Source: Lunularia cruciata (lineage: Eukaryota > Streptophyta > Marchantiopsida > Lunulariales > Lunulariaceae). Taken from it: a stretch of 64,000 nucleotides of DNA. The position numbers and the translations under genes are program-made. This document shows, piece by piece, positions 1 to 12,400 of the stretch. Within the stretch, counting starts at the first letter, position 1, and the number at the start of each line of letters is the position of its first letter. Where the stretch lies: contig OX419755.1 of assembly GCA_948567375.1 (NCBI GenBank), positions 75,104,931-75,168,930 of the forward strand, in the 5' to 3' direction. A model generated the notes under the pieces. That model made no database searches. It was not told the origin of the DNA and saw only the letters and a program-made list of their open reading frames with translations.

Positions 1-2
1 AG

Positions 3-116
3 AGAACACAGGAGGACAAAATTATGGTGGAAGAAAATGAGAAAACCCCCCGATCAGTTTATATCGTTCAGGAGTCAGATAAGGTAGTTAGAACTCTTGA
101 AGTGATGGAAAGATGA
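3..116 (+). CDS. Possible C-terminal end of a host gene, cut by the window edge
   Basis: An open frame of about 37 codons enters from the left edge and ends in TGA at 114-116. The composition is protein-like and charged, with the short stretch VEENEKTPRSVYIVQE. Two AATAAA-like signals follow near 147 and 187, which would fit a 3' untranslated region. I do not recognise the protein and the piece is short, so chance openness is possible. No neighbouring gene helps to identify it. Confidence 0.22.
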   Translation, partial: RTQEDKIMVEENEKTPRSVYIVQESDKVVRTLEVMER

Positions 117-244
117 ACACCCAGTCTGTAAATGAGACGACTTTTAATAAAAGTGGTCAAATTCTAGTTCTGGCCTTTTGTTGTTTCTAATAAATTATTT
201 TGAACACCCAGTCTTGGAATCAGCGACTTGTGCAATCCGTAGGA

Positions 245-425
245 GAGCAATCACACTAGGTGATGCTTCTCGGATGCTCCAGTTGTTTGTAGACCACATG
301 ACTTGCATAGGTGGGATATATTAGGTAGTGGGACAGATTTCTCATAAAGACTATTGGTGCTTAGTTCCATTTTACCTTTTTCATCTCTCGCTTGTCCGGC
401 TTGATGGGGTCTTCCCATCCATCAT
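245..425 (-). repeat. Inverted dispersed repeat, left copy
   Basis: Read on the minus strand, this segment matches 1,105-1,235 read on the plus strand. Shared landmarks are GGAAGACCCC(C)ATCAAGCC, then GGTAAAATGG, AGAAATCTG, and CTATGCAAGT followed by GTCTACAAA. The similarity is imperfect, with several small gaps. It is probably two copies of an old dispersed repeat whose family I cannot name. Confidence 0.55.
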
Positions 426-654
426 TTTCTCTGCGCGGCCGTCCTTTTTCGTCTCGGAATAAGATGATGACTTTCCCGTAGAAATGGTCAAATGCTCATT
501 CAGGCTTCATGCATTTTCCTAATAGATCACTTTTGAACTGCCGTAAGTTCGTCCACTCATCTTAGTCTTCGTCGTGCTTCTCATCCTGGTCTACGTCAAT
601 TATTTAGAAATGAACTTTAAAGATATATAATTAAGCGACTCATCGAAATAGCGA

Positions 655-826
655 AGCTTTGAAGAAATTTTAGAAAACTAAAAAGTCTAGCTGCATGTGA
701 GAAGAAAAATAGAAAAGCTTTCAGGAAAGTTACGAAACTAAAGGTCTAGCTGCATGTGAGAAGAAGAAGAAGAAAAGCTTCTAGGAAAGTTTAAGAAACT
801 AAAAGTCTAGCTGCATGTGAGAAGCA
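655..826 (+). repeat. Tandem repeat, three units of about 60 bp
   Basis: Three consecutive units share AAACTAAA(A)GTCTAGCTGCATGTGAGAAG, here split as AAACTAAA and GTCTAGCTGCATGTGAGAAG, followed by an A/G-rich tail and AAAGCTT. The period is 60 bp. It is non-coding in appearance. Confidence 0.8.
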
Positions 827-1104
827 GTGCCGAGTTGGGGACAACACAAAACTTGCTTTGCATGAAATAACATCTCTCGCACTCGTAGGAGTGAAAGGCG
901 TTTATCTTGCAAAACAAAATATGTGGTGTACAACAAACGTAGGTACACCATATTTCTGTAACTAGGTTGGAAAAGGGAGCTTCCTAAGGGAGGAAAGAAA
1001 AGTTTCAATATTCTTCATGAGAAAGGAATGGGAGTGATCTCCTTGTTAATATTTGAATACATATCCACATTATAATATAAGAGTGAAAATGTGACCTCAG
1101 GGAA

Positions 1105-1235
1105 GACCCCCATCAAGCCCGTACAAGGGTGAAACAAAATAGGTAAAATGGGGTTAAGCCCCAATAAGAAATCTGCACTACTGCACTTAATATAACCGAG
1201 CTATGCAAGTAGTACAGTCTACAAAGGTGTCACCT
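1105..1235 (+). repeat. Inverted dispersed repeat, right copy
   Basis: This is the partner of the minus-strand copy at 245-425, with the same order of landmarks starting at GGGAAGACCCCCATCAAGCC. The two copies are about 0.7 kb apart in opposite directions. Confidence 0.55.
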
Positions 1236-1881
1236 TTTTCCCTTTCTGTTATATTTGAATGTTGAATCTATTGCTTATAAATTTTAAAATTTATGAAATG
1301 TTTATTTAATACTAACTTAAATCTTTAGAAATTTTATGTAGAGATTGATATGGACACATACAATTACTATCCAACTATGTTTACTCTAGCAAAATGCCAA
1401 TATAAAATCATATTCAAAACTAATAATTTGAAAATATCATCTTTATATTAATAATAAAATAAAGATTCTAATTGGATTCTAATTCTAATTGTGGTGGATT
1501 CTAAGTGGGTGATCCATTGGGCAGATAATTTAGTTACATTTCCCATACTTGTGTGGAATCAATCAATTCTGATGATCAATTAGAATCAATTATAAATTTG
1601 GGGTGTCAACCTAAACATTTTTTAAAACTATAGGAATTCACATTCATATAACTAGGTTAGAAAAGTATAAATAGGTTTGAAATGGAAAGTTGTCAGAAGA
1701 GGAAAGAAAAGTCACAAATGTCAGGTGTTTGGTTCTTGATGTCAAATAATGACGACGATCTACTTCTTCCCGTCTATGTTTGGATTTCTAATTTATTAGA
1801 TTAAAATTAAAAATTCTAATCAATTTAAGTAATAAGATGTAAATAAATATGTATTTTATATTAAATTATAATTAAAACACT

Positions 1882-2266
1882 TTCTTTAGAAAATCTATTG
1901 TAACCATCACGGTAACTAAATGCATTTACTTTAGCAATACCTCAATGTGAAATATTTTATTTAAATAACACTAAACTTTCATAGTATACACTATACTACC
2001 ATCACATTTAGATAAGGGAATGATGACCAATGGAGGTAGACGAATCATTGACATGGTGACAATTAAATAAAACAAATTCTTAAGAAAATCTACAGTAACC
2101 ATCACAGGCAACTAAATGCATTTACTTTAGCAATACTTCAATGTGAAATATTTTATTTAAATAGCACTAAATTTTTATAAGTATATATTTTACCATCGCA
2201 TTTAGATCATGAGAATGATGACCGGTGGAGGTGTCATGGTAGACGAATCGTTGACATGGTTATTAA
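1882..2266 (+). repeat. Tandem duplication, two units of about 195 bp
   Basis: Two AT-rich units share AAATCTA..GTAACCATCAC, ACTAAATGCATTTACTTTAG, AATGTGAAATATTTTATTTA and a GAATGATGACC..TGGAGGT tail. Matching points are 195 bp apart (1,891 and 2,086). The second unit has a short extra TGTCATGGT segment. No coding potential is seen. Confidence 0.85.
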
Positions 2267-2430
2267 AATTAATAAAAAATAAAAATAAAAATATTTTTTA
2301 ACAATTTATAAATTAAAATTTATGATAATAAATATATAATATTTTAATTAATATTTATAAAATAATAATAATAAAATATATTTTAATATTAAATTTTAAT
2401 ACACAATATAATCAACTTTAAATATGTTTT

Positions 2431-5400
2431 TAATTTATGAAGTTGGTTTGCTTTCGGCGATTCGCAGCCGAAAGGAGAGACTGGTGGAGGCAGAAAGTGA
2501 AAAGCACAGTGTCGGCGTTGAAATGTCCTTTAGTGCAGAGGAAAAGTGAGGGATATGCCGGGCAGGTAGATTGTGTTCTGCTCTGTGTTTGTCTAAAATT
2601 GAACATTTTATGGGGAAGTGCTGTCCAGTCACTCCCGACCACGGTATATATTTTATCATCTATGCACCCGACCCCTACAGCCCATTTCGTGCCGGGCGCC
2701 ACGTCTCGGCAGGTTTAATATTCATCATTTTCCTAAATGGACATTCATTCATGTATTTGACTTCCGCCAATCAAGACATCGAGGCCTTGGGGCAATACCA
2801 TCTGTCAGGTTGATCAGGCGTTGTCAGGTACACGGTAGGAAGATAGCAGAGAGAGGAATCGACCGGTCTTCGAGGTATGCTATCGCAACACCTAGTTCTG
2901 GTCCCGAATCGGTTTCGAGAAGCCGCAAACCTTGTGCCATCTATTCTGGCGGAGGACGGGACTGTGAACTTGTGTGAAGTTCTCGCTGTTGGGAGAACCA
3001 GTTCAAAGATAAGGATCTACGGAAGTGCGAAGCAAAACACCTTGAGAATTCATGTTGAGGGGGTCGCTTTTCACTGCTCGGATGCAAGTGAAGCTCGATC
3101 GTGAAGATTCCAGGTGGATACAGTGAGATGAAAGATGCGCTTAAGAGACATCTACGCACTCTATTAGGATCCATGTAGAAGAAAGGAATCTAAGAAACAA
3201 ACAAGATTTAAACAGCTGTGCTCTTTAACCAAAACACGGGATCTGTGCAGACTTAAAGAACTCAAAGTCTTCTTACATTCAAGAAGCATGGCGTCGTGGA
3301 GTTGCAGCGCGCGAGGTTAGGAGATACTGCACGAGCCGCCGGGGAGCGAACAACAAGAATTGCCCAACAATAGGCATTGGACTTTCAGTGCACTTGGACC
3401 GTTGCGGTAAATGCGGAAGCAGGTGTGACTTCTAAGGCTTTGTTTCCAAGGTCACCGGAGCAAAGCAGAGTAGTTTAGACAGGCACGGGGTTTAGAGAAT
3501 GAACAAAAGAAGCCAAGCGAAGGACCAGGACTCTATACCTCCCTCGGTGGAGAAGATCATCATGATCTCCGCTGTGTGCGCTTAATTTCGTTCTCTCCCT
3601 CATTCTACTGACAGGTCCTGATCAACCAACTCACCCCATATAGAGCCGTATACGCTTGACGAATCAGAACTGGTGGACATACTCGAACACCCACACCTCG
3701 AGTAAGGCGCTTTCACACTCCCCTCTCGCTCACCCGCACAAAGTGGCAGCAAGAATGCGGCACCCACAGTTTCTTCCTTGTGAGACACTGACTTAGCAAC
3801 ATTGATCGGCTACCTAATTTTCAAGCAGAGGCACAGTCTCATTCTTCTCCACACCCCATCGCGGACCAGAAGACTGTAACGATACTACTCTGCCAGTTCC
3901 CAAGTGGTAGTGGTTGGCTTCTTACTTCCTCCCCAGAAAAGCACTTCCTCGCTGAATGAGCGACTTCACCTCCATCTACCTCAGCTTCAATTTGTCGTAG
4001 AAATTACTTTGAACTAAAATCATCAGCTTGCGGGCGTGGTAATCTCTACAAAGAAAATACCGTATGAAGTAGACGATAGGTGGAATTCTCTTAACTACAG
4101 GTAGTAGCATAAGTGGGAATTTCCATGTACAATTTAATTACATTAATATTAAATAATTAATAATTATAGTGCATGACCAATAAAAAGCTCAACTGGATAG
4201 CTACGTAAAGTGGCCAATGAGATCTGAATAGGCATAAAAAGTAGAAAAGCTGTTCACGCGTTTTCTGATCAACGCGGCAGAACTGAAGACTCTCGCGCCT
4301 TCTGGAACCAACAGATATCGGAGGGACAAAAGTTGTCTCGCCACTTGTCAAAGCAAATCGCTTTGCAGGACAGGTCACTTCAGTTCTATGAGTGCCAGGG
4401 AAATTTCCCAGCACCCAGCATGACGCCTAGTTTTTCAACGATATGTTCGATTTCGAGGTTGCATGCAAGTTAAACAAGGGCTACTTCGGAGTGGCGATGA
4501 AACTCGGAGAATGATCCATGATCCAATTCGATAAACTAATTTAGATTCCACATCGGGTTCGGTCAGTTGAAGTCGGTAAATTTTGTTTTGTTTTGGTTTT
4601 CGAACCTAATGTCCGTCTCTTATCGTCAATGCCGTCTTCACTATGCTCAATTACTATCTCTCATTATGAGCCTCAAGCGGCGGCAGTCTTTCTAGCTGCT
4701 TTTAAACGTGCTCTTCTCATTTATGTAATAGAGGGATTTCAAATTCTCACTGGAACGGATGTCAAAATGTGATTTGAGTTAGAGTTACGTATCCGCTTCT
4801 GATTTGTGTTGAAGGAATTGCTGCCATAGAAAGCTCCCAGTTCACATGGATACACGTGGATGTTCATTTTAGAACCTCACCTGACGTTCGAAAGCGATCG
4901 CAACCGTGACAATACTACGGTTTGATCAGTTCTGAGGTCCGAACATCAGACATCTTTGAGTACAATGTTCTTCAAACTCCAGAACTCCTCAATGTCAATG
5001 TGGTCAGTTAGTCAACTCGACCGGCCAATTCTTCAAAACCCTACTGATATAACGGTGCTGTATCTAGAAATTATGCTTGTGTAGCTGAACCTGAGGCTAG
5101 CCGTCGTGCTGACGGAATTGAGTCGTAGGTGATGCAGTACCCAACCTCCCACATTACTACTGTAATGGTAATGGAGATGCTCTTTACTTGATAGGATATA
5201 ATTGAAATTCCAAGCACCCTCTCTTGTTACCTTAGAATTACTTTCTGCTTTATCCACATCCAGATCGCAATAAACACGGATTGTGAGGGATCTCGATTGT
5301 CACATGTTTCCTAACCTTGTATTATTCTAGTTTGGTGAGATGCAGTTGAAATCGTAGTCTCCTCGACCCACTTTGTCAATCGATGCCTTGACAAAAGTGC

Positions 5401-5451
5401 ATGGCACAGGAGATAACAGATTGGGTGCATACTCTCTTTTCGTTTTTCAGT
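2431..5451. other. Unassigned host-like sequence, no gene recognised
   Basis: Composition is balanced and unlike the AT-rich transposons downstream. Open frames of 60-119 codons overlap on both strands near 2.4-3.2 kb and at 4,157-4,414, but none shows a recognisable motif and none is clearly favoured over its shadows. Small exons of an intron-bearing gene cannot be excluded. I see no tRNA or clear promoter. Confidence 0.5.
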
Positions 5452-6172
5452 GTGGCCAGTATTATCTCACCATGCAAAATATGCCATCACTACACATCTA
5501 ACAGTTGTTGACAACCAGCCAGTCGACCGAACAGTTCAAGAGGAAGAGAAGCATGAGAGATTTGTGTACACTAATCCTCTAACGTCGGTTAATTGAGATA
5601 AGTGGAACTGGGAACTTACAAAAAACTTCATGACTATAGCGAGAAGCACAGAACAACTTGTATTGATTTCGTTCCAGAGAACGACCCTTCAAATCCTTTT
5701 ACCCAAGGAGTTGAAGTTCTCACAACGGCGTCCAACCGAGTATGCTTAGCATGTGCGTATCTTCACAGAATATATACGGGTATCAGGATGGGACGGTGGT
5801 TAAGTTGGTATTTGGCTTCTGACATCGTTGGACGAATACCGCCTCCGTATTTATCAAAACGATATTCTATGCTATAATGCACAAGGAAAGCTCCTAAGAA
5901 AGCTCCTAGCAAACCCATCTAAGACACGCGCAAAAACACTTCCTGATGTTCCGCCTCGAGTCGGAGACCGTCACGTCACCACTTGTAAAAGAAGAGCATC
6001 ACAAGAAACCATCAAAGCACAAGGAAGAATAACTCAGATTAAATTGATGATTAACCCAACCACGGTGTCGAGCGGAATTGTGCATCTTGAAGAGAAGACT
6101 TCTGTTCTTTATGCCTCAACTTTAGAACATAGTGAACTTACATGGTATAGAGAGGGAGAGAAGAGGAGCTGA
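5452..6172 (+). CDS. Unrecognised exon-like stretch, possible partial host gene
   Basis: A pyrimidine-rich CTTTTCGTTTTTCAG that resembles a splice acceptor precedes a frame containing HHAKYAITTHLTVVDNQPVD and RTVQEEEKHERFVYTNP, which runs to about 5,594. Longer frames follow at 5,602-5,877 and 5,828-6,172. The last one is basic and protein-like (DEYRLRIYQNDILCYNAQGK). The pieces lie in different frames, so either introns separate them or the gene is decayed. No family is recognised. It lies just before the composition change into transposon sequence. Confidence 0.25.
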
Positions 6173-6649
6173 AAGCATCATAAACAAGCATGAACAGAAA
6201 AAGTTTAGACATTGCCAAACACCAGATTCACCCAAACGTGGTGATGGCAAAATTTGACTTCCTTAGAGAGAGCTTTTACATAATAAGTTAAGCTAGATTT
6301 TGGACGGACGAGGTGGTAACAGAGAAGATTAATATCTTTGAGACTGCATTTATAGTTTGCTCACGTTATTCTCTTTTATTGAGCAAAAAGATCGGAAAAA
6401 TCATGAAATGCTTTGCTAAATTACAGGTGAAAGATGTTATATATATGTTCAAAAACCAAGGAAAGAACTGTGTACAAACTATAAATGTCTTTGTAAACTA
6501 TATCCAAATATTGAATCTATGCACATTTAGTTACGATTATAAAAATCCTGCAAAGAGAGAGGACTTTAGATGCTTTGCCAGTTTTAGGGCTTACTTGAGG
6601 CTAGTGTCTTTTTTACTAGCTTGTCTTCTCTAAACCTCTCCAACCGCAC
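6173..6649. other. Non-coding transition to transposon territory
   Basis: A 106-codon frame spans 6,313-6,633 but it is Lys/Phe/Leu-rich AT sequence with no motif. I regard it as chance. Downstream of about 6.65 kb the composition becomes that of decayed retroelements. Confidence 0.4.
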
Positions 6650-8689
6650 GGAGGCATGTTGCCTCTAAAATTAAGGATAATAACATGAATTACAAATGTA
6701 CACAACATCTCTCCTTAGAGTCTTGTGGCCTGCCTTTAGCACAGTTTAATGTGGTAGTTGCAAACCATCTTCGAATAGACTCAATGGCACAAGTATGCAT
6801 TTAGGTGGGAGTACTAGAGATCATTGTAACAAGGCAAAGGAGGATCATTATGTACCACGACTATCCTTTGTACCTTTGGTTGTAGAAATTATTGTGCATC
6901 TTCATAACTAGGTTAATGATCTCTTTTGAGAGGTAGCATGAGGTTCCTTGTAGAGGAGAGTAGTTCTAGCTATTTCACTAGCCATGCTCACCTCATATTT
7001 TAAACAGATAGAGTCCATCACTTACAACTCTCTCATGAATTATGTCTTCATAGATGGTGCACAAGACTAATTTCCACAGTTGACAAGTTAGTATTTAGTA
7101 GTGCCCCAACAAGGGATATGCATGAATTTGTGTTAATTATAGAAAGTGCACTTCCTTAGTGCCATCATAAAAAGAGATCATACTATCCTTTGTTATGCTA
7201 ACTGTAGCCTTAAGGAAAACAAGTCCAAAATGTCTTTATGGTCCTAAGATCCGGAACCAAAATGGGTCTTGACCAGAACTGATATGAATCTGGAAGTAAA
7301 GCAAGCATATGTAGATGGTACAGTGTCAAGGCACCCTGATTGGATGCGATAGGTGCTAAGTTGACCTCAAAGTGCAAGTGGAGCTAGGCCAGACATCAAG
7401 ACAAGATTGGAAGTTAAAACTATTTCAATGGAGAAGGAGGGAGGAGGTTTCCCTACTATTTGAAAGGGAACACTCAACAAACCTATGCAATTGGTAGAGA
7501 GAGATCTAAGGACCATTCAAGGAATAAGTTTGGGCTTCACACACTTGCAACTCTTGCTTAAAATTCAAAGATGGCTCAAAACTCTACAAGTGTACTTCCT
7601 TTTGGATAGAATTGGCCCATATTAAGGAAGAGTGTAGTAGCCAAGATAGCTAAGGCAAAGATCTTGGAATTGAAGTGCACTCACTTTGAATAGGTGCAAC
7701 AAAGAAAGGGAATAGAAATTGTTGCAATTTGATAATTTGCAACACTTTGTAGGCTTACCAAGTGAAAATTAGGCATATGGGTCAAGCTAAATCAAGGTAG
7801 GAAGAGAGGAAGAAGCAGTAGCCAAGTTTTTTCAAGATAAAACTATGAGAATTTAGTACATTGCCTTCTTGAAAAATCACAATAGCAAAGGGAATGCAAG
7901 GTAGCATTCCCTTTGCCAAGCAAGAAGAGGACAAATTGCAAGCTTCCCAAAAATCCTTAGATACATGGACTGAGAGGGACGAGAGCACCAAGTATCAAAG
8001 AAGGGATAGCCAAGCTAGGCCAAGAGGGATTTGGTAGCATTCTAGCAAGCATAGAGATAGTTGGGAGTCCAGGATAAAAACCAAAGAGAAGTAGTACCAG
8101 ACCAAGCAAAGCAAAGAGACTATGGTAAGGCAAGGTGTAAGCTGAAATGACTAAGGGAATACTGAGCCAAAGGCAAAATTGAGTGAAGGAGAAAATGCAA
8201 CATTACATCATTAGCTGCCTTGCACTTTGCTAGAACTATGGTTAGGCTTTGGATTGGCCCAAAGGTCACCTTAAAACATTTTAACTCCATTGTACCTATG
8301 ATAACCTCCAAGTAGGAGGAATTGAGTGAAGATTTAATAAAGATAGGCTATGAACATATCTTAGACTTATCTTAGAGGTTTAGGGTAGAACCCACCATTT
8401 TGGAATTATTACTGAGATACATTCTTATGGGAATGGATTTTTCTATATGAAGAAATACTATGGGTTAGGATATATAGGTGATCCTTGTTATATATATAGG
8501 AGAAGGCTTATTGCCCAAGGGTGGAGTTCTAGTCAAGGCAAAGAGGGAGATTTTTGGGGATAATGAGTATAATGCCAAGGAAAGGTATACCTTTAGCTCA
8601 ATTGTCAACCAAAAGATTTTGTAGAGTCTTTGAGTTCCTTTTGCCTATTTTGCATCTAGATTATCCTAATAGGATTAGCAAGATCTAGG
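6650..8689. other. Decayed repeat-like sequence of unknown family
   Basis: This is AT-rich sequence scattered with CAAGG and CAAAG words and ending where the 3' LTR of element E1 begins. Short minus-strand frames (7,782-7,991 and 8,120-8,311) show no recognisable domain. It is likely an old repeat into which E1 inserted, but I found no partner copy in the window. A perfect hairpin near 7,900 is listed separately. Confidence 0.4.
7885..7916. repeat. Perfect 13-bp inverted repeat with 6-bp loop
   Basis: GCAAAGGGAATGC at 7,885-7,897 is followed after AAGGTA by its exact reverse complement at 7,904-7,916. In a strongly decayed region a perfect 13-bp arm is noticeable. There is no T run after it, so it is not called a terminator. 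Confidence 0.8.
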
Positions 8690-9159
8690 TGTAAAAGACC
8701 AAGGAGTACGGAAGATCACATTGAAACTCTTGAATGAGAGAAACTCCAAATTCTAGCATGAGCTTAGGCTTTGGTATTTATAGAAAATATACAAGGCTCT
8801 TGAGAAGCTTCCTAAAAGCCACCTTCTTAGAGTGCAAGTTAAGCTAACTGGGAAGCTTCTTGAGAAGCTTCCTTCTAGAAACTGTGTACTTGGCATGCAA
8901 GCTAAGCTAGTTGGGAAGCCTCCCAAGAAGCTTCCTTCTAGAAACCACCTACTTGGCATGCAAGCTAAGCTAGCCGGGAAGATTCCCAAAGACCTTCTTC
9001 TTAGAAATCAACACTTGGCATACACATTAATCATTACTTAAAAGGTACTAAGTAACTTCCTAGATGCTTTTAGAATAACTTTATAATTCTTGGCTAATTT
9101 GGCCTATTTGCTACTTTGTTAATCTTGATTACCTTTTTTGTAAACTCTACATTGTTACA
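8690..9159 (-). mobile_element. 3' LTR of chromovirus E1 (L-family LTR)
   Basis: The LTR runs TGTAACAATGTAGAG ... TCTTTTACA on the minus strand, with the TG...CA ends of the L family. Three relatives lie at 25,404-25,788, 29,563-29,960 and 55,908-56,300. Shared features are AAGCTTCTTGAGAAGCTT-like words, CATGCCAAGT and TAGCTTAGCTTGCA. It is about 80 bp longer than its relatives because of internal tandem units. It directly follows the chromodomain-coding end of E1. Confidence 0.85.
8802..8990 (-). repeat. Tandem units of about 63 bp inside the E1 LTR
   Basis: About three units share AAGCTTCCTTCTAGAAAC, CTTGGCATGCAAGCTAAGCT and GGGAAG. Equivalent points at 8,863 and 8,926 are 63 bp apart. This expansion explains why this LTR is about 470 bp against 385-398 bp for its relatives. 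Confidence 0.75.
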
Positions 9160-9189
9160 TATTCTCCCACTACTAGTTGGTGACATCTT

Positions 9190-9420
9190 CATCACCATGG
9201 AAGTTTCAAACTCTTGGATGGCCATTTGTGCATTGTAGGGATGAGAAAGAGGCTCCCAAGTGGCATCATGAAGAGGATATCCTTTCCAAAAGACTTTATA
9301 CTTAGTATGTTGTTGGTGGCCATGTTGAATGTAGCCACGTTGAATGTGGCTACGTGCAAGGATACAATCAACTTCATACTCCTCATGATTGTTGATAGGG
9401 ATGGGAGGAAGAGGAGGTTG
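9190..9420 (-). pseudogene. Chromodomain at the integrase C-terminus of E1
   Basis: The minus strand encodes YEVDCILARS, then KYKVFWKGYP and ATWEPLSHPYNA. This is the three-strand-plus-helix pattern of a chromodomain with its aromatic W/Y positions. It ends the polyprotein about 30 bp before the LTR, as in other plant chromoviruses. The same module, more decayed, sits at about 25,190-25,330 (E2) and 55,660-55,850 (E3). Confidence 0.85.
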
Positions 9421-12400
9421 GACACAAGAGGAAAATGAAGATGGATTAGAAAAAAGGGTTTTAACTTGGAAACATGAAAGACAAAGTAGATTTGCATATG
9501 ACAAGGCAATGCAAATCAGTAAGCAATAGGAGAAATGATTTGGGTGACATCAAATAGACCTATCTAATTAGAAGCAAGTTTAAAAACTTGGGTATCAAGT
9601 GGGAAGGGTAGAGCATGACCTTATCATTAGTTGAAAGGTGAGTTCATCATGATGTTGGTCCATATATTGTTTTTGACAATTTTGAGTAACAAGGAGATGA
9701 GATTTGGCTTGTTGTAGGGATTGGGATATTATGGTCAAGAAGGTGGAAATATTAGGGACATGAGATGGAGAAGGAGCAAGAAGGGAATATAGAACAAGTG
9801 GGTCTTGGAAAAAATTAAGGAAGAAGTGAGAGAATAAGATGCTTGCATGCTTGGAGTTATTTTAGGTAAACTCAACAACTATAAGACATTCATTCCAATT
9901 GGTATGGTGAGAATTAACAAAGGCATGAAACATATCTTCCAAGGTGGAATTTTCACATTTGGTTTGTCCATCAGTTTGAGGATGATAGGCCCTAGACAAG
10001 CAAACTTGGTGTCGAGTAGTTGGAAGAATGCTTGCCAAAATTTTTTGGTGAATTGAGGATCAAGGTCGGGGATGAGTAAACAAGGCATCCTATGATGCTT
10101 GAAGATATTGTCAAAGTAGATCTAGGCCAATGTTGGAGCATCGATTGTATCAAAGGTTGGTGTCAAATGGATTTGATTACTAAGCTTATCAACAAACATC
10201 ACAATTGATATGTGACCTTGCTTTGTCTTGTGCAAGGATATGATGAGATCTAAGCTTACATATTCCCATCAAGCAGATGGGATAGGAAGTGGTTGAAGGA
10301 GTCCATTTGGTTTCTAGTTATTGGCCTTGTTACATTGATAACTCTCAAAAGATTGGACAAGCTCTTGAACCTCTCATGCCATGTTAGGCCACCACCATTG
10401 GCATTGTAGGGTACCCAAGGTCTTGTCCAAACTCATGTGACCAGCCATTGGTAAATCATGGGCTTCTTGAAGGCGCACAAGTCATAGATCACCCTTGGCT
10501 AGAACATAGATCTAATTCTCACAAAATAGAAGGCCTTCCTTGAAGGAGAAGGTGTTTTATTCATTGTCATAATGTTGCAAGACAATCTTGTACCATCTAA
10601 AAGAAGGAGTCTTGTTGTAAAGTGGTCCTAAACTTGATTTGGACTTTTGAGTCAATTGACATTATTGTAATTGCCACCATGTTGAGAGGAAGATTCTTCA
10701 GATCAGGTTATCTTGATAGGGCATTAGGGATGACATGGAACCTACCAATTTTGTACTCAAGTTTGATGTCAAACAATTGTAGTTGTTCCTCCACTTGATG
10801 ATGTTGACTCTTCATGTGCTCCAAATGTAATTTTTGCAACAAGAGTTTTTGATTGGTTCACATGATCACTTGTTTTACCAAGAGATAATACCTCCATACC
10901 TTGGTGGCATATATTATTGCTAGTTGTTCTTTATCACAAGTCAAGTAATTCATTTCTAAGGTGTTTAGTTGGTGAGACACAAAAGCAATAGGATGTAACC
11001 CATCTAGAAATTCTTGTTGCAACACAAATCCAATGGCAAAGTTAGAAGTATCAAAATCAACCACACAAGGTAGTTGAGGATCATATGGTTGAAAAATAGA
11101 TCTTGAAGACACCATATGTTTTAGCTTTTGGAATACTTCTTTGTGCTTGGTAGTCCATTGAAAGTTTGAGGTCTTCTCCAAGAGATTAGTCAATGGTGCA
11201 GCCACATGAGCCTAGTAGTGGATGAACCATTGATAAAACTTGCCAAGCCATTAAATGCCCACAATTATGTGGCATCCTTTGGAGTAAGCCAATCAATAAT
11301 GGCCTTGATTTTTTTCTCTTCCATCTTGATCCCGTCTGATGAGATCTTATGAACCAAGAAGGTAACTTCCTTTTGCCAAAAAACGCACTTTGACTTTTTG
11401 TAATAAAACTTCCGTTGACATAGTCTTCTTAGGACTTCTTGCACATGAGTCATGTGTTATGTCTCCGTCTTGCTATAGATTAAAATGTCACCCAAGAACA
11501 CCATCTTGTACCAATCCAATAGCCTATCCAACACCAATGCACATGATCCATGAAGAATATCAGAGTATTAATGAGTTTGAAAGATAGAACTCTCAATTCA
11601 AAATGCCCATACCTTGTGCAAAAGTTATTCTTTTGCACATCCTCTCTATCAATAGGAATCTAGCAATACCTACTTTGGAGATCCAACTTGTAGAAGTATT
11701 GCACTCCACTCAATTGATCTAGCAAGTCATCAATTTGGAGCAAGGGATATGCATTCTTCATTGTTTGTTTATTTAGACCATGATAATCAATATAGAAACA
11801 AAGTCCTCCATTCTTCTTTGGGACAAATAGTATTGGTACTCCCCAAGGAGATGTACTATGTCATATAAAATCCTTTTCCAACAACTCTATTAGTGTTATT
11901 TGAAGCTTTTCCAACTCCTTTGGTGAGAGTCAATAGATTGATCTACTCACTAGAGTACTTTTTGGCAATAACTCAATCTTGAAGAGCATACCATGGTCAA
12001 AGGGTTACCCATTTGGAAAATCATAAAAAGAAACATCTACAAACTCCTGAACTATTTAATCAACCATTGCTTGATGAGGTTTTTGGCCTCTCATTAGATT
12101 CTCCATGTGCAATTGACTTGATCCACATCGCAAAAATAAGAATATCTTCCTCCAAAGCTTGCTCTACGGCTGCTTTACTAACAAACTTCCCATCTTGGGA
12201 TTGATTTTTCTTACCAGTCTTACTCAAAGGTACCAGACAACCTAATTAGTAATTCTTACCTTGGTGTTATAGTTGAATTTTCCATGGGACCTAATCAAGT
12301 TGAACATTATGACATTCAAGCCAAGGCAAACCTAAAATGACATCATAGTGCAAAGATGCCATTACAAACCTTGTACACTCCAAATACTCTATCCCAATCT

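Larger units (their letters stand above)
117..2430. other. Intergenic stretch with small repeats and AT-rich blocks
   Basis: No gene is supported here. The stretch holds a 60-bp tandem repeat, a dispersed inverted repeat pair and a 195-bp tandem duplication, each listed separately. Positions 1,250-1,900 and 2,260-2,430 are very AT-rich, the latter almost pure A and T. A short direct repeat GAACACCCAGTCT occurs near 113 and 201. Confidence 0.6.

Noticed and set aside
2618-2977. A 119-codon frame as a host gene
   Set aside because: It overlaps several equally long frames on both strands, has no recognised motif and no clear splice or start context.
7904-7920. Hairpin as a transcription terminator
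   Set aside because: No T run follows, and the setting is a eukaryotic repeat where such terminators are not expected.
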